A stretch of 64,000 nt of DNA from NCBI RefSeq assembly GCF_001425325.1, contig NZ_LMEH01000001.1:2262602-2326601 (forward strand). Reading direction: 5' to 3'. Positions 8,319-16,838 of the stretch are shown here, piece by piece; position 1 is the first letter of the stretch; each line of letters starts with the position of its first letter. The translations under genes were made by a program, and so were the position numbers. The notes under the pieces were generated by a model. That model was given only the letters and a program-made list of their open reading frames with translations. It was not told where the DNA came from and made no database searches. This stretch comes from Leifsonia sp. Root1293 (GTDB lineage: Bacteria; Actinomycetota; Actinomycetes; Actinomycetales; Microbacteriaceae).

Positions 8319-9041
8319 ATGCGTCTGCTCCTCCTCCGCCACGGCCAGACATCCTCGAACGTCCTCGGCCTGCTCGACACCGATGCCCCCGGCCCGAGCC
8401 TCACCGAGCTCGGCGAGGAACAGGCCAAGGAGGTTCCCGGAGCGCTCATCGGGCTCGCGCCCGGACTTCAGCTTCCGCACGCCCAGGTGCCCGACGCACT
8501 CTTCGTGTCGACGGTGCTGCGCACGCAGCAGACCGCTGTGCCCGTGGCCCAGCATCTCGGCCTGCGGGGCACGGTGCTGCCCGGCGTGCGCGAGATCGAG
8601 GCCGGGGACTTCGAGGATCGCAGCGATCCGGAGTCGGTGCGCAGCTACCTCGAGGCGGCCTTCGCGTGGGCGGCCGGAGACGTGGACCAGCGCATCCCGG
8701 GTGGGCCCGACGGCCACGAGTTCTTCGCCAGGTTCGACGCCGCCATCGCCGAGGTGGTGGCTTCCGGAGCCGGCTGCGCGCTGGTCGTCAGCCACGGCAT
8801 GGCCATTCGCGCCTGGGCCGGATCCCGGGCGCAGAACGTCGGCGGCGACTACGCCGCCACCCACGAACTCGACAACACCGGCCTCGTCACCCTCGACTCC
8901 GACGCCGACGGCGGATGGAGTCTGGTGGACTGGCACGCCGAGCCCATCATGGGATCGCACCTCGTCGACGAGTCGGCGGTCGACCCGATGAAGCGCACTC
9001 TCGCTGAGCTCGAGCATCCGTCGGGGTCCGTCGTCGACTGA
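8319..9041 (+). CDS. Histidine phosphatase family protein (phosphoglycerate mutase-like)
   Basis: A 240-residue branch-1 histidine phosphatase. The catalytic phosphate-pocket motif LLLRHGQTSSN is at residues 3-13 with the phosphorylated His at 8. The second conserved Arg lies in STVLRTQQTAVP near residue 65, the acid Glu in VREIEAGDFED, and the second catalytic His in VVSHGMAIRAW near residue 155. The family includes phosphoglycerate mutases, cobalamin-pathway phosphatases and general phosphatases; nothing here picks a substrate. It is apparently a single leaderless gene converging on the LtrA gene. Confidence 0.9.
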   Translation: MRLLLLRHGQTSSNVLGLLDTDAPGPSLTELGEEQAKEVPGALIGLAPGLQLPHAQVPDALFVSTVLRTQQTAVPVAQHLGLRGTVLPGVREIEAGDFEDRSDPESVRSYLEAAFAWAAGDVDQRIPGGPDGHEFFARFDAAIAEVVASGAGCALVVSHGMAIRAWAGSRAQNVGGDYAATHELDNTGLVTLDSDADGGWSLVDWHAEPIMGSHLVDESAVDPMKRTLAELEHPSGSVVD

Positions 9042-9070
9042 GCTGGGGCCGCGCTCACACTGCGCTGCGC

Positions 9071-10318
9071 CTAGTCGGTTGCGGCGATCACTCCCTCTGC
9101 GGCCGCGCCCCGCCGTGGGCGCCGCCGCACCTTGGCCCGCGGCCCGAGTGCCTCCTCGAGCACGGCCAACAGCACCGAGACCACGACAAGGATCGGGAGG
9201 GCCACGAGCGCGACCTGCTCGGCGATCACCGGCACGAGCACGAGAGCCAGCACGGCGGCGCCGAAGCGGAGCAGCGACCACTGGCCGGACACCCGCGCCC
9301 AGATGAATCCCGTGGTCGCCAGATACAGCGACAGTCCGCCGCCCAGCGCCCAGGCCGCGAAGTAGCCGATGGCCTCCGGAGATTCGACATCGTGCATCGA
9401 CTGCTCGACGCCGAGCGCGACGATGATGATGCCGGCCACGACGAACGGATGCAGGTAGGTGTAGACGTCGGTGGCTGCATCCACCCTGTCGCGACCCTCA
9501 CGCTGCTGCAGGGCGTGCTCGGCGCCGCCCGCGAGGTGGTGGAAGTAGTTCCACCACATGGCGACGGCCAGGGTGATGGCGAACAGTGACCCGATGATGA
9601 TCGGCACGCTGATGGCGAGCTCCGCGACCCCGACGCCCGTCGCCACGACGGACTCGCCCAACGCCAGGATGACGATGAGCCCGTGCCGCTCCGAGAAGTG
9701 GGCCATGGAGTAGATGCGCCAGTCGCCGCCGTGCGAGGTCGTGAAGATGATGACCCCCTGCAGCACCGCCGTCCCGAGCCAGATCCAGCCCTGCCAGGCG
9801 CCGCCGACGAGAGCACCGACAGTGGTCAGCACCAGCACGGGAACGATCGTGATGCCGACGCTGCGCAGGATCTGCCGGCGAAGCGCGGCATCCTCTCCCG
9901 CCGCGATCCAGTAGACGACGGCGTGCACGATGCTCACCAGCGTGATGCCGACCACGAACACCATCGGGGCGAACAGGCCGCCCTCGAGATCGTCGAAGCT
10001 CTCGGGGATCACGAGCGACACGATGAACATGATGGCGATCGCCAGCATGATTCCCACGCGAACGACTCCCCGGTCGGCGTGCGCCTGATTGGTGAGCCAG
10101 GCGAACGAGGTCCACGACCACCAGATGAGGGCGAGCACCGCGAGCCCCTGGAGCACGCTCTCGGCACTGTGACCGTGCGCCATCAGCTGCGTCACCTGGG
10201 TGAACGCGAACACGTAGACGAGGTCGAAGAAGAGCTCCAGCGTGGTGACCCTGTCGCCCTCGCGTGAGGTCTCCGCCGTGAGCAGTTGACCCGTGACCAT
10301 CGCCCGGAAACCCGTCAT
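9071..10318 (-). CDS. Low temperature requirement protein A (LtrA family membrane protein)
   Basis: A 415-residue polytopic membrane protein with about ten to twelve hydrophobic segments. The N-terminal signature of the LtrA family is clear: TTLELFFDLVYVFAFTQVTQLM, then IWWSWTSFAWLTNQ. The central FSERHGLIVILALGES and the MWWNYFHHL segment are also diagnostic. The name comes from a Listeria mutant defective in cold growth; the molecular function is unknown. Start choice: the ATG at 10318 is preceded by TAGGCT with six bases between them, fitting leaderless transcription, and gives the expected short N-terminus. Monocistronic. Confidence 0.93.
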   Translation of the reverse strand: MTGFRAMVTGQLLTAETSREGDRVTTLELFFDLVYVFAFTQVTQLMAHGHSAESVLQGLAVLALIWWSWTSFAWLTNQAHADRGVVRVGIMLAIAIMFIVSLVIPESFDDLEGGLFAPMVFVVGITLVSIVHAVVYWIAAGEDAALRRQILRSVGITIVPVLVLTTVGALVGGAWQGWIWLGTAVLQGVIIFTTSHGGDWRIYSMAHFSERHGLIVILALGESVVATGVGVAELAISVPIIIGSLFAITLAVAMWWNYFHHLAGGAEHALQQREGRDRVDAATDVYTYLHPFVVAGIIIVALGVEQSMHDVESPEAIGYFAAWALGGGLSLYLATTGFIWARVSGQWSLLRFGAAVLALVLVPVIAEQVALVALPILVVVSVLLAVLEEALGPRAKVRRRPRRGAAAEGVIAATD

Positions 10319-10324
10319 GGCGGC

Positions 10325-10330
10325 AGCCTA
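10325..10330 (-). promoter_or_regulatory. -10 box of a leaderless transcript
   Basis: On the minus strand the sequence reads TAGGCT, six bases, ATG of the LtrA gene. It supports the start at 10318. The remaining 250 bases up to the DUF4397 gene hold no other recognisable feature. Confidence 0.6.
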
Positions 10331-10594
10331 GGGGCGGGGTCCTCAGGCGTCCAGAGGTCGCGCCCACCCCGCCGCCGTCCGACGACTCTCAACTGAGGGG
10401 GTCAGCGCAAACCGATCGGCCGACGCCTCCGAATCACCTTCACGACCGCGGACGTCTGCCCTTCTTCGTCTCGGCCCGCTGAAGCTCCATCTCAGTGCTG
10501 CGTCAGGTGCCCGAACCACCTGCCGCACGGCACCACGCGTAGCAGCACGACCCGCTAGCTCCACCACTCAGCGTTGCCCAAGGAGAAGCTCCCC

Positions 10595-11494
10595 ATGAGA
10601 AGGACGATACGAACGACCCCGGTGCGCCGCCGGCTGATCGCAGGCGCCACCGCTTTCACCGCAGTCGCGCTCGCCAGCCTCGGCCTCGCCGCAGCGCCAG
10701 CACTGGCGGCCACCCGCACTGCCCCAGCCGACGCCGGCTGGGTGCGGGTCGGACACCTCTCGCCGGACACCGTCGCCGTCGACGTGCGACTCACTCCCGC
10801 TGACGGTGGGGCGGCACCGGTCGAGCTGGACGACGTGAGCTACGGCCAGGTGTCTCCGTACGCCGCTCTGGCGGCCGGCGACTACGAGCTCACGATGGTG
10901 CCGACGGGCGCGCCTGCCGGCACCACGCCCGTCATCGCGACCGAGGTCGCCGTCACGGCCGGCGTGGCCAACACGGTGGCGGCCTACGGCCTGAACGACT
11001 CCCTGCAGACCTTGTCTCTGGGCGACGACCTCACCAGCCCGGCCGCCGGCGAGGCCCGCATCCGCGTCGTCTCGGCATCGACCCAGGTGGATTCGGTCGA
11101 CGTCACCACCACCACCGGCGTCGCCATAGCGACCGGGGCACTATCGGGCACGGCCACCGACTACGCGAGCGTTCCCAGCGGCCCGTGGGACCTCGTCGTC
11201 ACGACGCCCGATGCCGCCAGCTACGACGCCTCGGTCACTGTCGACCCCGGTACCATCAGCACGCTGTTCGTTCTCGACAACGCCTCGGGCGGGCTCACCG
11301 TCATGCCCGTGCTCGACAGCTCGGCTGCCGGCGACGCCCCCGACGGATCGCTCGACACCGGCGGAGGAGCCCTCCGCGACGCCGGCGGTGCGGGTGCGCT
11401 CGGCGCCGCTGGCGCCAGCGCCACCGCGCCACTCACCCTCATCGCGGGCTTCCTCGCCGCCGTCGTGCAGGCCGCCACTGCAGCGCTGCGCTGA
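10595..11494 (+). CDS. Secreted DUF4397 domain protein
   Basis: A 299-residue exported protein. Residues 1-38 are a signal peptide: RR-rich start, hydrophobic core and an Ala-x-Ala cleavage site near APALAA. One or two DUF4397 (immunoglobulin-like) units follow: WVRVGHLSPDTVAVDVRL, YGQVSPYAALAAGDYELTM, then ARIRVVSASTQVDSVDV and ASVPSGPWDLVV. A Gly/Ala-rich linker leads to a hydrophobic C-terminal segment (LTLIAGFLAAVVQAA) that could be a membrane tail, but no LPXTG-type motif or strong basic tail is seen. The ATG at 10595 is preceded by AAGGAGAAG with ideal spacing; an in-frame TTG at 10574 lies before that ribosome site and was rejected. The class F sortase starts 21 bases downstream, an arrangement repeatedly seen in actinobacteria. 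Confidence 0.88.
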   Translation: MRRTIRTTPVRRRLIAGATAFTAVALASLGLAAAPALAATRTAPADAGWVRVGHLSPDTVAVDVRLTPADGGAAPVELDDVSYGQVSPYAALAAGDYELTMVPTGAPAGTTPVIATEVAVTAGVANTVAAYGLNDSLQTLSLGDDLTSPAAGEARIRVVSASTQVDSVDVTTTTGVAIATGALSGTATDYASVPSGPWDLVVTTPDAASYDASVTVDPGTISTLFVLDNASGGLTVMPVLDSSAAGDAPDGSLDTGGGALRDAGGAGALGAAGASATAPLTLIAGFLAAVVQAATAALR

Positions 11495-11515
11495 TCGTCT
11501 GACGCCCAACCGATC

Positions 11516-12250
11516 ATGACCGACCCGACCCTGCTCCTCCGTCCACGAGATCGTCGCCATCGCCGACGCCGCCTGCTGGTGACAGCGGTCATCGCTGCAT
11601 CGAGCCTGGCCGTCGGCGGCATCGCCACGGTCTGGGTGTCCACCACGCGAATGGCGACGGATGGCGCTCCCGCCGCTGTGTCCGCTCCGCTGTCGACGGC
11701 CACTCCTCCGGAGGCTCCGCCGCGGAACCGTGACGTCAGCGCATCGGCCGGCAGCATCCAGGACCCCGTCGCTCCGGCGGCATCGGCCGACCGAAGCGGA
11801 GTCAGCGTCCAGCGCGTGCAGATCCCGGCGATCGGCGTCGACGCCGCCGTCGAGCCCATCGGTCGCGACCATACCGGCATCCTGCAGCCTCCGACTGCAT
11901 GGGCTGATGCCGGCTGGTACAGCGCCGGTGTGCTCCCCGGCGCGATCGGCCCGGCCGTGCTTGCCGGCCACCTCGACACCACCGAGCGCGCCGCCGTCTT
12001 CGCCCGGCTCAAAGAACTGACGGCGGGCGACACCATCATCGTTTCGCTCTCCGACGGCGCGCAGGCCACGTTCGCCGTCGACTCCGCACTCGACACGTCG
12101 AAGGTCGCGTTTCCGACCGACGAGGTCTACGGCCCGACGCCCGATGCGCAACTGCGGCTCATCACCTGCAACGGCCCCTACGACGATGCAGCCCAGTCGT
12201 ACGCCAACAACTTCGTGGTGTTCGCGTCGCTGGTTCCGAGCGACAGATGA
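11516..12250 (+). CDS. Class F sortase
   Basis: A 244-residue membrane-anchored transpeptidase. An N-terminal arginine cluster is followed by one membrane segment (LLVTAVIAASSLAVGGIATVW, about residues 21-41) and a Pro/Ala-rich linker. The sortase barrel begins near residue 100 (VQIPAIGVDAAVEPIG). The catalytic His is in LAGHLDTTERAAVF near residue 144, and the catalytic Cys is in LRLITCNGPYD near residue 221. The closing YANNFVVFASL strand is typical of class F. Sortases cleave a sorting motif in exported proteins and attach them to the cell wall. It follows the DUF4397 gene and probably shares its transcript. A possible substrate in this window is the GH92 protein with its LSSTG tail. Confidence 0.92.
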   Translation: MTDPTLLLRPRDRRHRRRRLLVTAVIAASSLAVGGIATVWVSTTRMATDGAPAAVSAPLSTATPPEAPPRNRDVSASAGSIQDPVAPAASADRSGVSVQRVQIPAIGVDAAVEPIGRDHTGILQPPTAWADAGWYSAGVLPGAIGPAVLAGHLDTTERAAVFARLKELTAGDTIIVSLSDGAQATFAVDSALDTSKVAFPTDEVYGPTPDAQLRLITCNGPYDDAAQSYANNFVVFASLVPSDR

Positions 12251-12262
12251 CGCGGCCCGTCG

Positions 12263-12277
12263 AGAGATCGGATGTCT
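12263..12277 (+). promoter_or_regulatory. Predicted FadR/GntR operator (autoregulatory)
   Basis: AGAGATC-G-GATGTCT, a 15-base inverted repeat differing at one position from the perfect palindrome before the fuconate dehydratase gene. It ends 26 bases before the regulator's ATG and overlaps the expected -35 area, which fits negative autoregulation. Binding is inferred. Confidence 0.6.
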
Positions 12278-12291
12278 GCGGGAGTGCACGC

Positions 12292-12297
12292 TACGAT
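12292..12297 (+). promoter_or_regulatory. -10 box of a leaderless transcript
   Basis: TACGAT followed by six bases and the ATG of the FadR-type regulator at 12304. It supports that start over an in-frame ATG at 12247, which would overlap the sortase stop. Confidence 0.55.
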
Positions 12298-12303
12298 CGG
12301 GGC

Positions 12304-12996
12304 ATGGCGGTCACCGACGAAGCGATCCTGAAGATCAAAGAGATGATCATTGCGGGTTCGCTCGCTCCCGGCGACAGGCTCCCTCCCGAGAAGGAACTCA
12401 GCGAGAGCCTCGGGCTCTCCCGCTCCTCCCTGCGCGAGGCGGTCAAGGCCCTCGAGGTCATCAGGGTGCTCGACGTGCGACGCGGCGACGGCACCTACGT
12501 CACCAGCCTCGAGCCACGCCTGCTGCTCGAGGCGATGTCGTTCGTCGTCGACCTGCATGACGACCACTCCGTGCTCGAGATCTTCGCCGTGCGACGCATC
12601 CTCGAGCCTGCTGCATCGTCGCTCGCCGCTCGCAACGCCACCGAGCCCGACCTCGAGAAGCTGCGCGAGGTCGTGGCCAGCGTGGATCAGGCGGCGGATG
12701 TCGCCGGCCTCGTCGAGCACGACCTCGAGTTCCACCGCGGCATCGCCGAAGCCGCGGGCAACGCCTACCTCGCGAGCCTGATCGACTCGCTGTCGTCGCA
12801 CACCGTGCGGGCGCGCATCTGGCGCGGCATCACGCAGGAGAACGCCGTCGGCCGCACGCTGCAGGAGCACCACGCCATCCTGGACGCCATCGCGGCAGGC
12901 GACGGCGACCTCGCCTCCGCCCTCACCGTGGTGCACGTCTCCGGCGTCGAGCAGTGGCTGCGGAGCGCGCTCGGGCCTGACGCGCCGAGACTCTAG
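12304..12996 (+). CDS. FadR-subfamily GntR transcriptional regulator
   Basis: A 230-residue repressor-type protein. Residues about 5-70 are a GntR winged helix (AILKIKEMIIAGSLAPGDRLP, the recognition part LGLSRSSLREAVKALEV, wing RRGDGTYV). Residues 80-225 form an FCD effector domain with the metal-binding residue pattern (EIFAVRRILEP, DLEFHRGIAEAAGN and EEHHAILDAIAAGD-like HHAIL). FCD regulators respond to small organic acids or sugar acids. A near-perfect palindrome lies just upstream of the gene, and the same motif lies in the promoter of the fuconate dehydratase, with a degraded copy before the sugar importer. It is therefore the likely regulator of the whole fucose region, with a fucose-derived acid as a reasonable effector. 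Confidence 0.9.
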   Translation: MAVTDEAILKIKEMIIAGSLAPGDRLPPEKELSESLGLSRSSLREAVKALEVIRVLDVRRGDGTYVTSLEPRLLLEAMSFVVDLHDDHSVLEIFAVRRILEPAASSLAARNATEPDLEKLREVVASVDQAADVAGLVEHDLEFHRGIAEAAGNAYLASLIDSLSSHTVRARIWRGITQENAVGRTLQEHHAILDAIAAGDGDLASALTVVHVSGVEQWLRSALGPDAPRL

Positions 12997-13009
12997 CGAG
13001 CGCGCAGAA

Positions 13010-13035
13010 GAGGCGCCGACTCTCGTCGACGCCTC
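13010..13035. terminator. Hairpin between convergent genes
   Basis: Arms GAGGCGCCGAC and GTCGACGCCTC (11 bases, one mismatch) with a TCTC loop, between the regulator's stop and the stop of the binding protein on the other strand. It could serve both directions; there is no clear T run. Confidence 0.55.
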
Positions 13036-13074
13036 CCCTGGTACCGCTCCGATGTTCGCTGCGTTCGCTGCGTT

Positions 13075-14070
13075 CTACTCGTACAAGACGGCGGCGATCT
13101 TCTCGTCGTCGATGTTGTCCTTGTCGTACCAGTAGTAGCCGGTGTCGATCGTCTTCGGCAGGTCCTTGCCGTCGATCGCCTCCACGGCGGCCTTCACGGT
13201 CTCATAGCCGATGCCGACCGGGTTCTGCGTGATGGCGCCGAGCATCTGGCCGTCACGGATGGCGTCCATCTGGGCCTTGCCGGAGTCGAAGCCGACCACG
13301 ACGAGCTTCGTCGGATCGATGCCGAGCTCCTTCACGGCCTGCACCACGCCGATGGCCGAGCCCTCGTTCGAGCCGTAGAGGCCCTTGAGGTCGGGGTTGG
13401 CCGAGATGATGGCCTTCGCGAGGTCGGCCGACTTGGCCTGGTCGCCGCCGCCGTACTGGATATCGACGATCTCGATCTTCGGCTCGTTGTCCTTCATGTA
13501 GTCGACGAAGCCGTCGCGACGCTCCTGCCCCGTCACCGAGGTCTGGTCGTGCACGACGAGAGCGACCTTGCCCTCGTGACCGATCGCGTCGGCCATGTGC
13601 TTGGCCGCCTCGGCCGCTGCGGCGGTGTTGTCGGTCGCCGCTGTGGTGACCGGGATGTCGCTGTCGACGCCGGAGTCGAAGGCGATCACCGGGATGTTGG
13701 AGTCCTTCGCCTGCTGCAGCAGCGGGCCGGCTGCCTGGCTGTCGAGGGCCGCGAATCCGATGGCGGCCGGGCTCTTGTCGAGCGCCGTCTGCAGCATCTG
13801 GATCTGCTGGTCGACGTCGGCCTCGGTGTCGGGTCCTTCGAAGGTCAGCTCGACCCCGAACTCGTCGGCGGCCTGCTCGGCCCCCGACTTCACGGCCTGC
13901 CAGAACTGGTGCTGGAAGCCCTTCGAGACGAGGGCGACGTACGGCTTGTCACCGTCGCCGCCTGCGCTGCCGCCCGAGCTGTCTCCGCCCCCGTCGCTCG
14001 CGCATCCGGAGAGGATGAGCGCTGCCGCAGCGAGGCCGACGACGGCCCCCATCGCGCGCTTTGTGAACAT
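13075..14070 (-). CDS. Sugar-binding lipoprotein, RbsB type (probable L-fucose importer)
   Basis: A 331-residue periplasmic-binding-protein-like (peripla_BP_4) lipoprotein. The signal ends in the lipobox LSGC near residue 23 and is followed by a Gly/Ser/Asp linker. The mature part starts PYVALVSKGFQHQFWQAVK and has the typical ribose-binding patterns GADQAA-like segments, PVIAFDSGVDS, and LYGSNEGSAIGVVQA. The ATG at 14070 follows AAGGAG at good spacing; an in-frame GTG two codons earlier overlaps the ribosome site. It is the last gene of the ATPase-permease-binding protein cluster; the 44-base gap before it has its own strong ribosome site, consistent with higher expression of the binding protein. 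Confidence 0.9.
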   Translation of the reverse strand: MFTKRAMGAVVGLAAAALILSGCASDGGGDSSGGSAGGDGDKPYVALVSKGFQHQFWQAVKSGAEQAADEFGVELTFEGPDTEADVDQQIQMLQTALDKSPAAIGFAALDSQAAGPLLQQAKDSNIPVIAFDSGVDSDIPVTTAATDNTAAAAEAAKHMADAIGHEGKVALVVHDQTSVTGQERRDGFVDYMKDNEPKIEIVDIQYGGGDQAKSADLAKAIISANPDLKGLYGSNEGSAIGVVQAVKELGIDPTKLVVVGFDSGKAQMDAIRDGQMLGAITQNPVGIGYETVKAAVEAIDGKDLPKTIDTGYYWYDKDNIDDEKIAAVLYE

Positions 14071-14114
14071 GGTCACTCCTTTGTGTTGGTGTTTCGCTGT
14101 GTGTTACGGATGTC

Positions 14115-15173
14115 TCAGTCCCGACGCCGCCGCAGCATGTCGAGGTAGACGGCCACCAGGATGACGATGCCGACCGCGACCGACTGCCACTCCTGCGGGA
14201 CTGAGATGATGCGGAGGCCGTTGGTGAGAACGGCCATGATGAGGGCACCGATGACGGTGCCGATGATGGAGCCCTTGCCACCCTGCAGCGACGTTCCGCC
14301 GATGACGACGGCCGCGATGGCCTCGAGCTCGAGGCCCATGCCACCTGTCGGCTGTGCCGACGAGAGACGTGAAGCGCTGAGCACTCCCGCGAGTCCGACG
14401 AACAGGCCGGCCAGCGTGTAGATGATGATCTTCCAGCGGCGCACATTCACTCCGGAGAGCGCTGTTGCAGCCTCGTTCGAGCCGATCGAGAACGTGTAGC
14501 GACCGATGATGGTGCGCGACAGCAGGATGGCGGCGACGATGATCATCACGATAAAGATGGCCACGCCGAGCGGGAAGCGCACACCGGGGATGATCGACAG
14601 GTTCATGATCTGCTGGAAGGCCGGGGTGTCGTTGAAGTAGATGGGCTTCGTTCCCGAGATCACCAGCGACAGACCGGCGGCGATGAGCATCATGCCGAGG
14701 GTCGCGATGAACGGCGGGATGCCGAGCACCGACACGTTCACGCCGTTGATCAGGCCGATGATGCCGCCGAACACGATGGTAGCGAGCACGCCTGCCCAGA
14801 GTGGCCAGCCCCAGTAGGTCAGGAAGACACCCGCCATCACGCCGCAGAGCACCATCACGGTGCCGATGGAGAGGTCGATGCCGCCGGTGATGATGACGAA
14901 CGTCGTTCCGAGCGCCAGGATGCCGGTGACGGTCGCGGCCGTCAGGATCGAGATCAGGTTGTTTGCCGTGAAGAAGTGCGTGCTGGTGACCGAGAAGAAG
15001 ATGACGATCACGATGAGGCTCGCGGCGGCCAGAACCTGCTGCAGTGAGCCGCGCACCCAGGCGAAACGGGGCTTTCCGGCCTCGATGGCCGCGTAGGCGG
15101 AGGTCGACGGTGTCTGCGGATCGGCGTTCCGTCGACCGCTGGGGTTCGCTGTCGGTGTCGTGGTGGGGCTCAT
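14115..15173 (-). CDS. Sugar ABC transporter permease, RbsC type
   Basis: A 352-residue branched permease of the ribose/xylose family with eight to ten membrane helices. Conserved family stretches are GTTFVIITGGIDLSIGTVM, the GLINGVNV loop, SRTIIGRYTFSIGSNEAA and the ending GGTSLQGGKGSIIGTVIGALI. It starts with ATG overlapping the stop of the ATPase gene (ATGA), and its hydrophilic 40-residue N-terminus is Pro/Thr/Ser-rich. It forms the membrane channel for the sugar delivered by the RbsB-like lipoprotein. Confidence 0.93.
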   Translation of the reverse strand: MSPTTTPTANPSGRRNADPQTPSTSAYAAIEAGKPRFAWVRGSLQQVLAAASLIVIVIFFSVTSTHFFTANNLISILTAATVTGILALGTTFVIITGGIDLSIGTVMVLCGVMAGVFLTYWGWPLWAGVLATIVFGGIIGLINGVNVSVLGIPPFIATLGMMLIAAGLSLVISGTKPIYFNDTPAFQQIMNLSIIPGVRFPLGVAIFIVMIIVAAILLSRTIIGRYTFSIGSNEAATALSGVNVRRWKIIIYTLAGLFVGLAGVLSASRLSSAQPTGGMGLELEAIAAVVIGGTSLQGGKGSIIGTVIGALIMAVLTNGLRIISVPQEWQSVAVGIVILVAVYLDMLRRRRD

Positions 15174-16696
15174 GCGATCGTTCCTTCGGCGCTGAAGCGG
15201 GTGGCGTAGTCCATGACGACCTCGGGAGAGGCGTCGGCATTGTCGAGCACTGTGGTGAGGCGGCCCTCGGCCATGATGGCGATGCGGTTGGAGAGCCGCA
15301 GCACCTCGGGCAGCTCGGAGGAGATCATGATGATCGCCTTGCCCTGATCGGCGAGCTGGCGCAGGAGCACGTAGATCTCCTCCTTCGCCCCGACGTCGAT
15401 GCCTCGCGTCGGCTCGTCGAAGATGAGCACGTCGCAGTCCTTCGCCAGCCACTTGGCGATGACCACCTTCTGCTGGTTGCCGCCGGAGAGGTTGCGCACG
15501 AGCTGCGCCGTCGAGGGAGTCTTGATGCGCAGCTTCGAGACGTACTCCTTGCCCGTCGCCTCGATGCGCCGATTGTTCACGAAGCCGAGACCGCTCACGT
15601 AGTCGCGCAACGACGCCAGCACGATGTTCTCGCGCACGCTGCGTTCGAGCAGCACGCCCAGTTGCTTGCGGTCCTCGGAGAGGTAGCCGATGCCGAGGCG
15701 GGCGGCATCCGCCGGATTCTGGATGTCGACCTGCGCGCCCCGCATCGTGATGACGCCGGAGTCTCGGCGGTCGGCACCGACGATGGCCCGCGCCACCTCG
15801 GTGCGCCCGGCCCCCATGAGGCCGGCGAACCCGAGGATCTCGCCGGCGTGCACCTCGAAGCTCACGTCGCGGAGCAGGCGCTTGGTCGACAGCCCCTGCA
15901 CCGAGAGCACCGGAGCCTCGGATGCCGCCACCGGTCCCGGCCGCTGCTCCGAACGCAGTTCCCGCCCGACCATGAGCGAGATCACGTCCTTCTGGTCGGC
16001 GGATGCCGTCTGGAGCGTGTCGATGTAGCGGCCATCGCGCAGCACCGAGATGCGGTCGGAGATGCGCGCGAGCTCCTCCATGCGGTGCGAGATGTAGATG
16101 ACACCGGTGTCGGGCGAGCGGAAGCGGCGGATGAGGTCGAACAGCACGTCGACCTCGGCATCGTTCAGGGCCGCCGTCGGCTCATCCATGATGAGCACCT
16201 TGGCGTCGAAGGAGAGCGCCTTGGCGATCTCGACCATCTGCTGGCGGGCGACGGTGAGCTTCTCGACGGGCTCGTCGGGGTCGAGCGCGAGGCCGAGCCG
16301 GTCGAACAGCTCCTGTGCGCGGGCGTTGAGCGCCTTGTCGTCGAGGAAGAGTCCGGCCGAGCGCTTCTCGCGACCGATGAAGATGTTCTGCGCGACCGTG
16401 AGGTCGGGCATCAGGTTGAACTCCTGGTGGATGATGCTGATGCCCTGCTCCTGCGCGTGACGAGGGCCGTCGATCACCAGTTCGCGGCCGTTCATCCGGA
16501 ACACGCCGGCGTCGGGGGTGTAGATGCCGGCGAGCAGCTTCATGAGCGTCGACTTGCCGGCGCCGTTCTCGCCGACGAGGGCGAGCACCTCACCGTGGCG
16601 CAGGTCGAGCCGAACATCGTCGAGGGCGAGCACGCCCGGGAACCCCTTGGTGACGCCCTCGAGCTCGAGGAGTGGTGGCGTCTGTACCGCGCTCAC
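15170..16696 (-). CDS. Sugar ABC transporter ATP-binding protein, RbsA/MglA type
   Basis: A 508-residue protein made of two ABC ATPase halves, as in RbsA. The first half has Walker A GENGAGKSTLMKLLAG near residue 42, the Q-loop in IIHQEFNLMPDLTV and Walker B VLIMDEPTAAL. The second half has the typical degenerate phosphate loop (GFAGLMGAGRTEVARAI), the signature NLSGGNQQKVVIAKWL and Walker B LIFDEPTRGIDVG. The GTG start at 16696 has GAGAGG upstream. It heads the importer cluster, and a degraded copy of the fucose-regulon operator is 43 to 57 bases before its start. Substrate L-fucose is inferred from the neighbouring catabolic genes. Confidence 0.93.
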   Translation of the reverse strand: MSAVQTPPLLELEGVTKGFPGVLALDDVRLDLRHGEVLALVGENGAGKSTLMKLLAGIYTPDAGVFRMNGRELVIDGPRHAQEQGISIIHQEFNLMPDLTVAQNIFIGREKRSAGLFLDDKALNARAQELFDRLGLALDPDEPVEKLTVARQQMVEIAKALSFDAKVLIMDEPTAALNDAEVDVLFDLIRRFRSPDTGVIYISHRMEELARISDRISVLRDGRYIDTLQTASADQKDVISLMVGRELRSEQRPGPVAASEAPVLSVQGLSTKRLLRDVSFEVHAGEILGFAGLMGAGRTEVARAIVGADRRDSGVITMRGAQVDIQNPADAARLGIGYLSEDRKQLGVLLERSVRENIVLASLRDYVSGLGFVNNRRIEATGKEYVSKLRIKTPSTAQLVRNLSGGNQQKVVIAKWLAKDCDVLIFDEPTRGIDVGAKEEIYVLLRQLADQGKAIIMISSELPEVLRLSNRIAIMAEGRLTTVLDNADASPEVVMDYATRFSAEGTIA

Positions 16697-16730
16697 TGGG
16701 GGCCTCTCTTCCTTGAGATGGGTGTGCTCG

Positions 16731-16753
16731 AGTGTACTACTCGTCGGATGTCT
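16731..16753 (-). promoter_or_regulatory. Putative importer promoter with half operator
   Basis: On the minus strand a TACACT -10 candidate lies at 16731-16736. Just upstream, 16739-16753 contains one intact half (AGACATC read on this strand) of the regulon palindrome and a poor second half. A weaker site here would give looser control of the importer than of the enzyme gene. The -35 is unclear. Confidence 0.35.
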
Positions 16754-16838
16754 GTGACCGTTTCCAGCGTAAATCCGGCATTCGAGCCATCGAAGGTCGT
16801 CATAGGTCGGATCTGAAGGCGCCTCTCAGCACTGGCCC

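Noticed and set aside
10574-10594. TTG start for the DUF4397 protein
   Set aside because: It lies before the AAGGAG ribosome site that serves the ATG at 10595, and it adds a charged segment before the signal peptide.
14107-14115. A further CGGATGTCT half site between the permease and binding protein genes of the fucose importer
   Set aside because: There is no second half, and it overlaps the permease stop codon. CGGATG words are very common in this genome; another GGATGTCT occurs inside the GH92 coding region.
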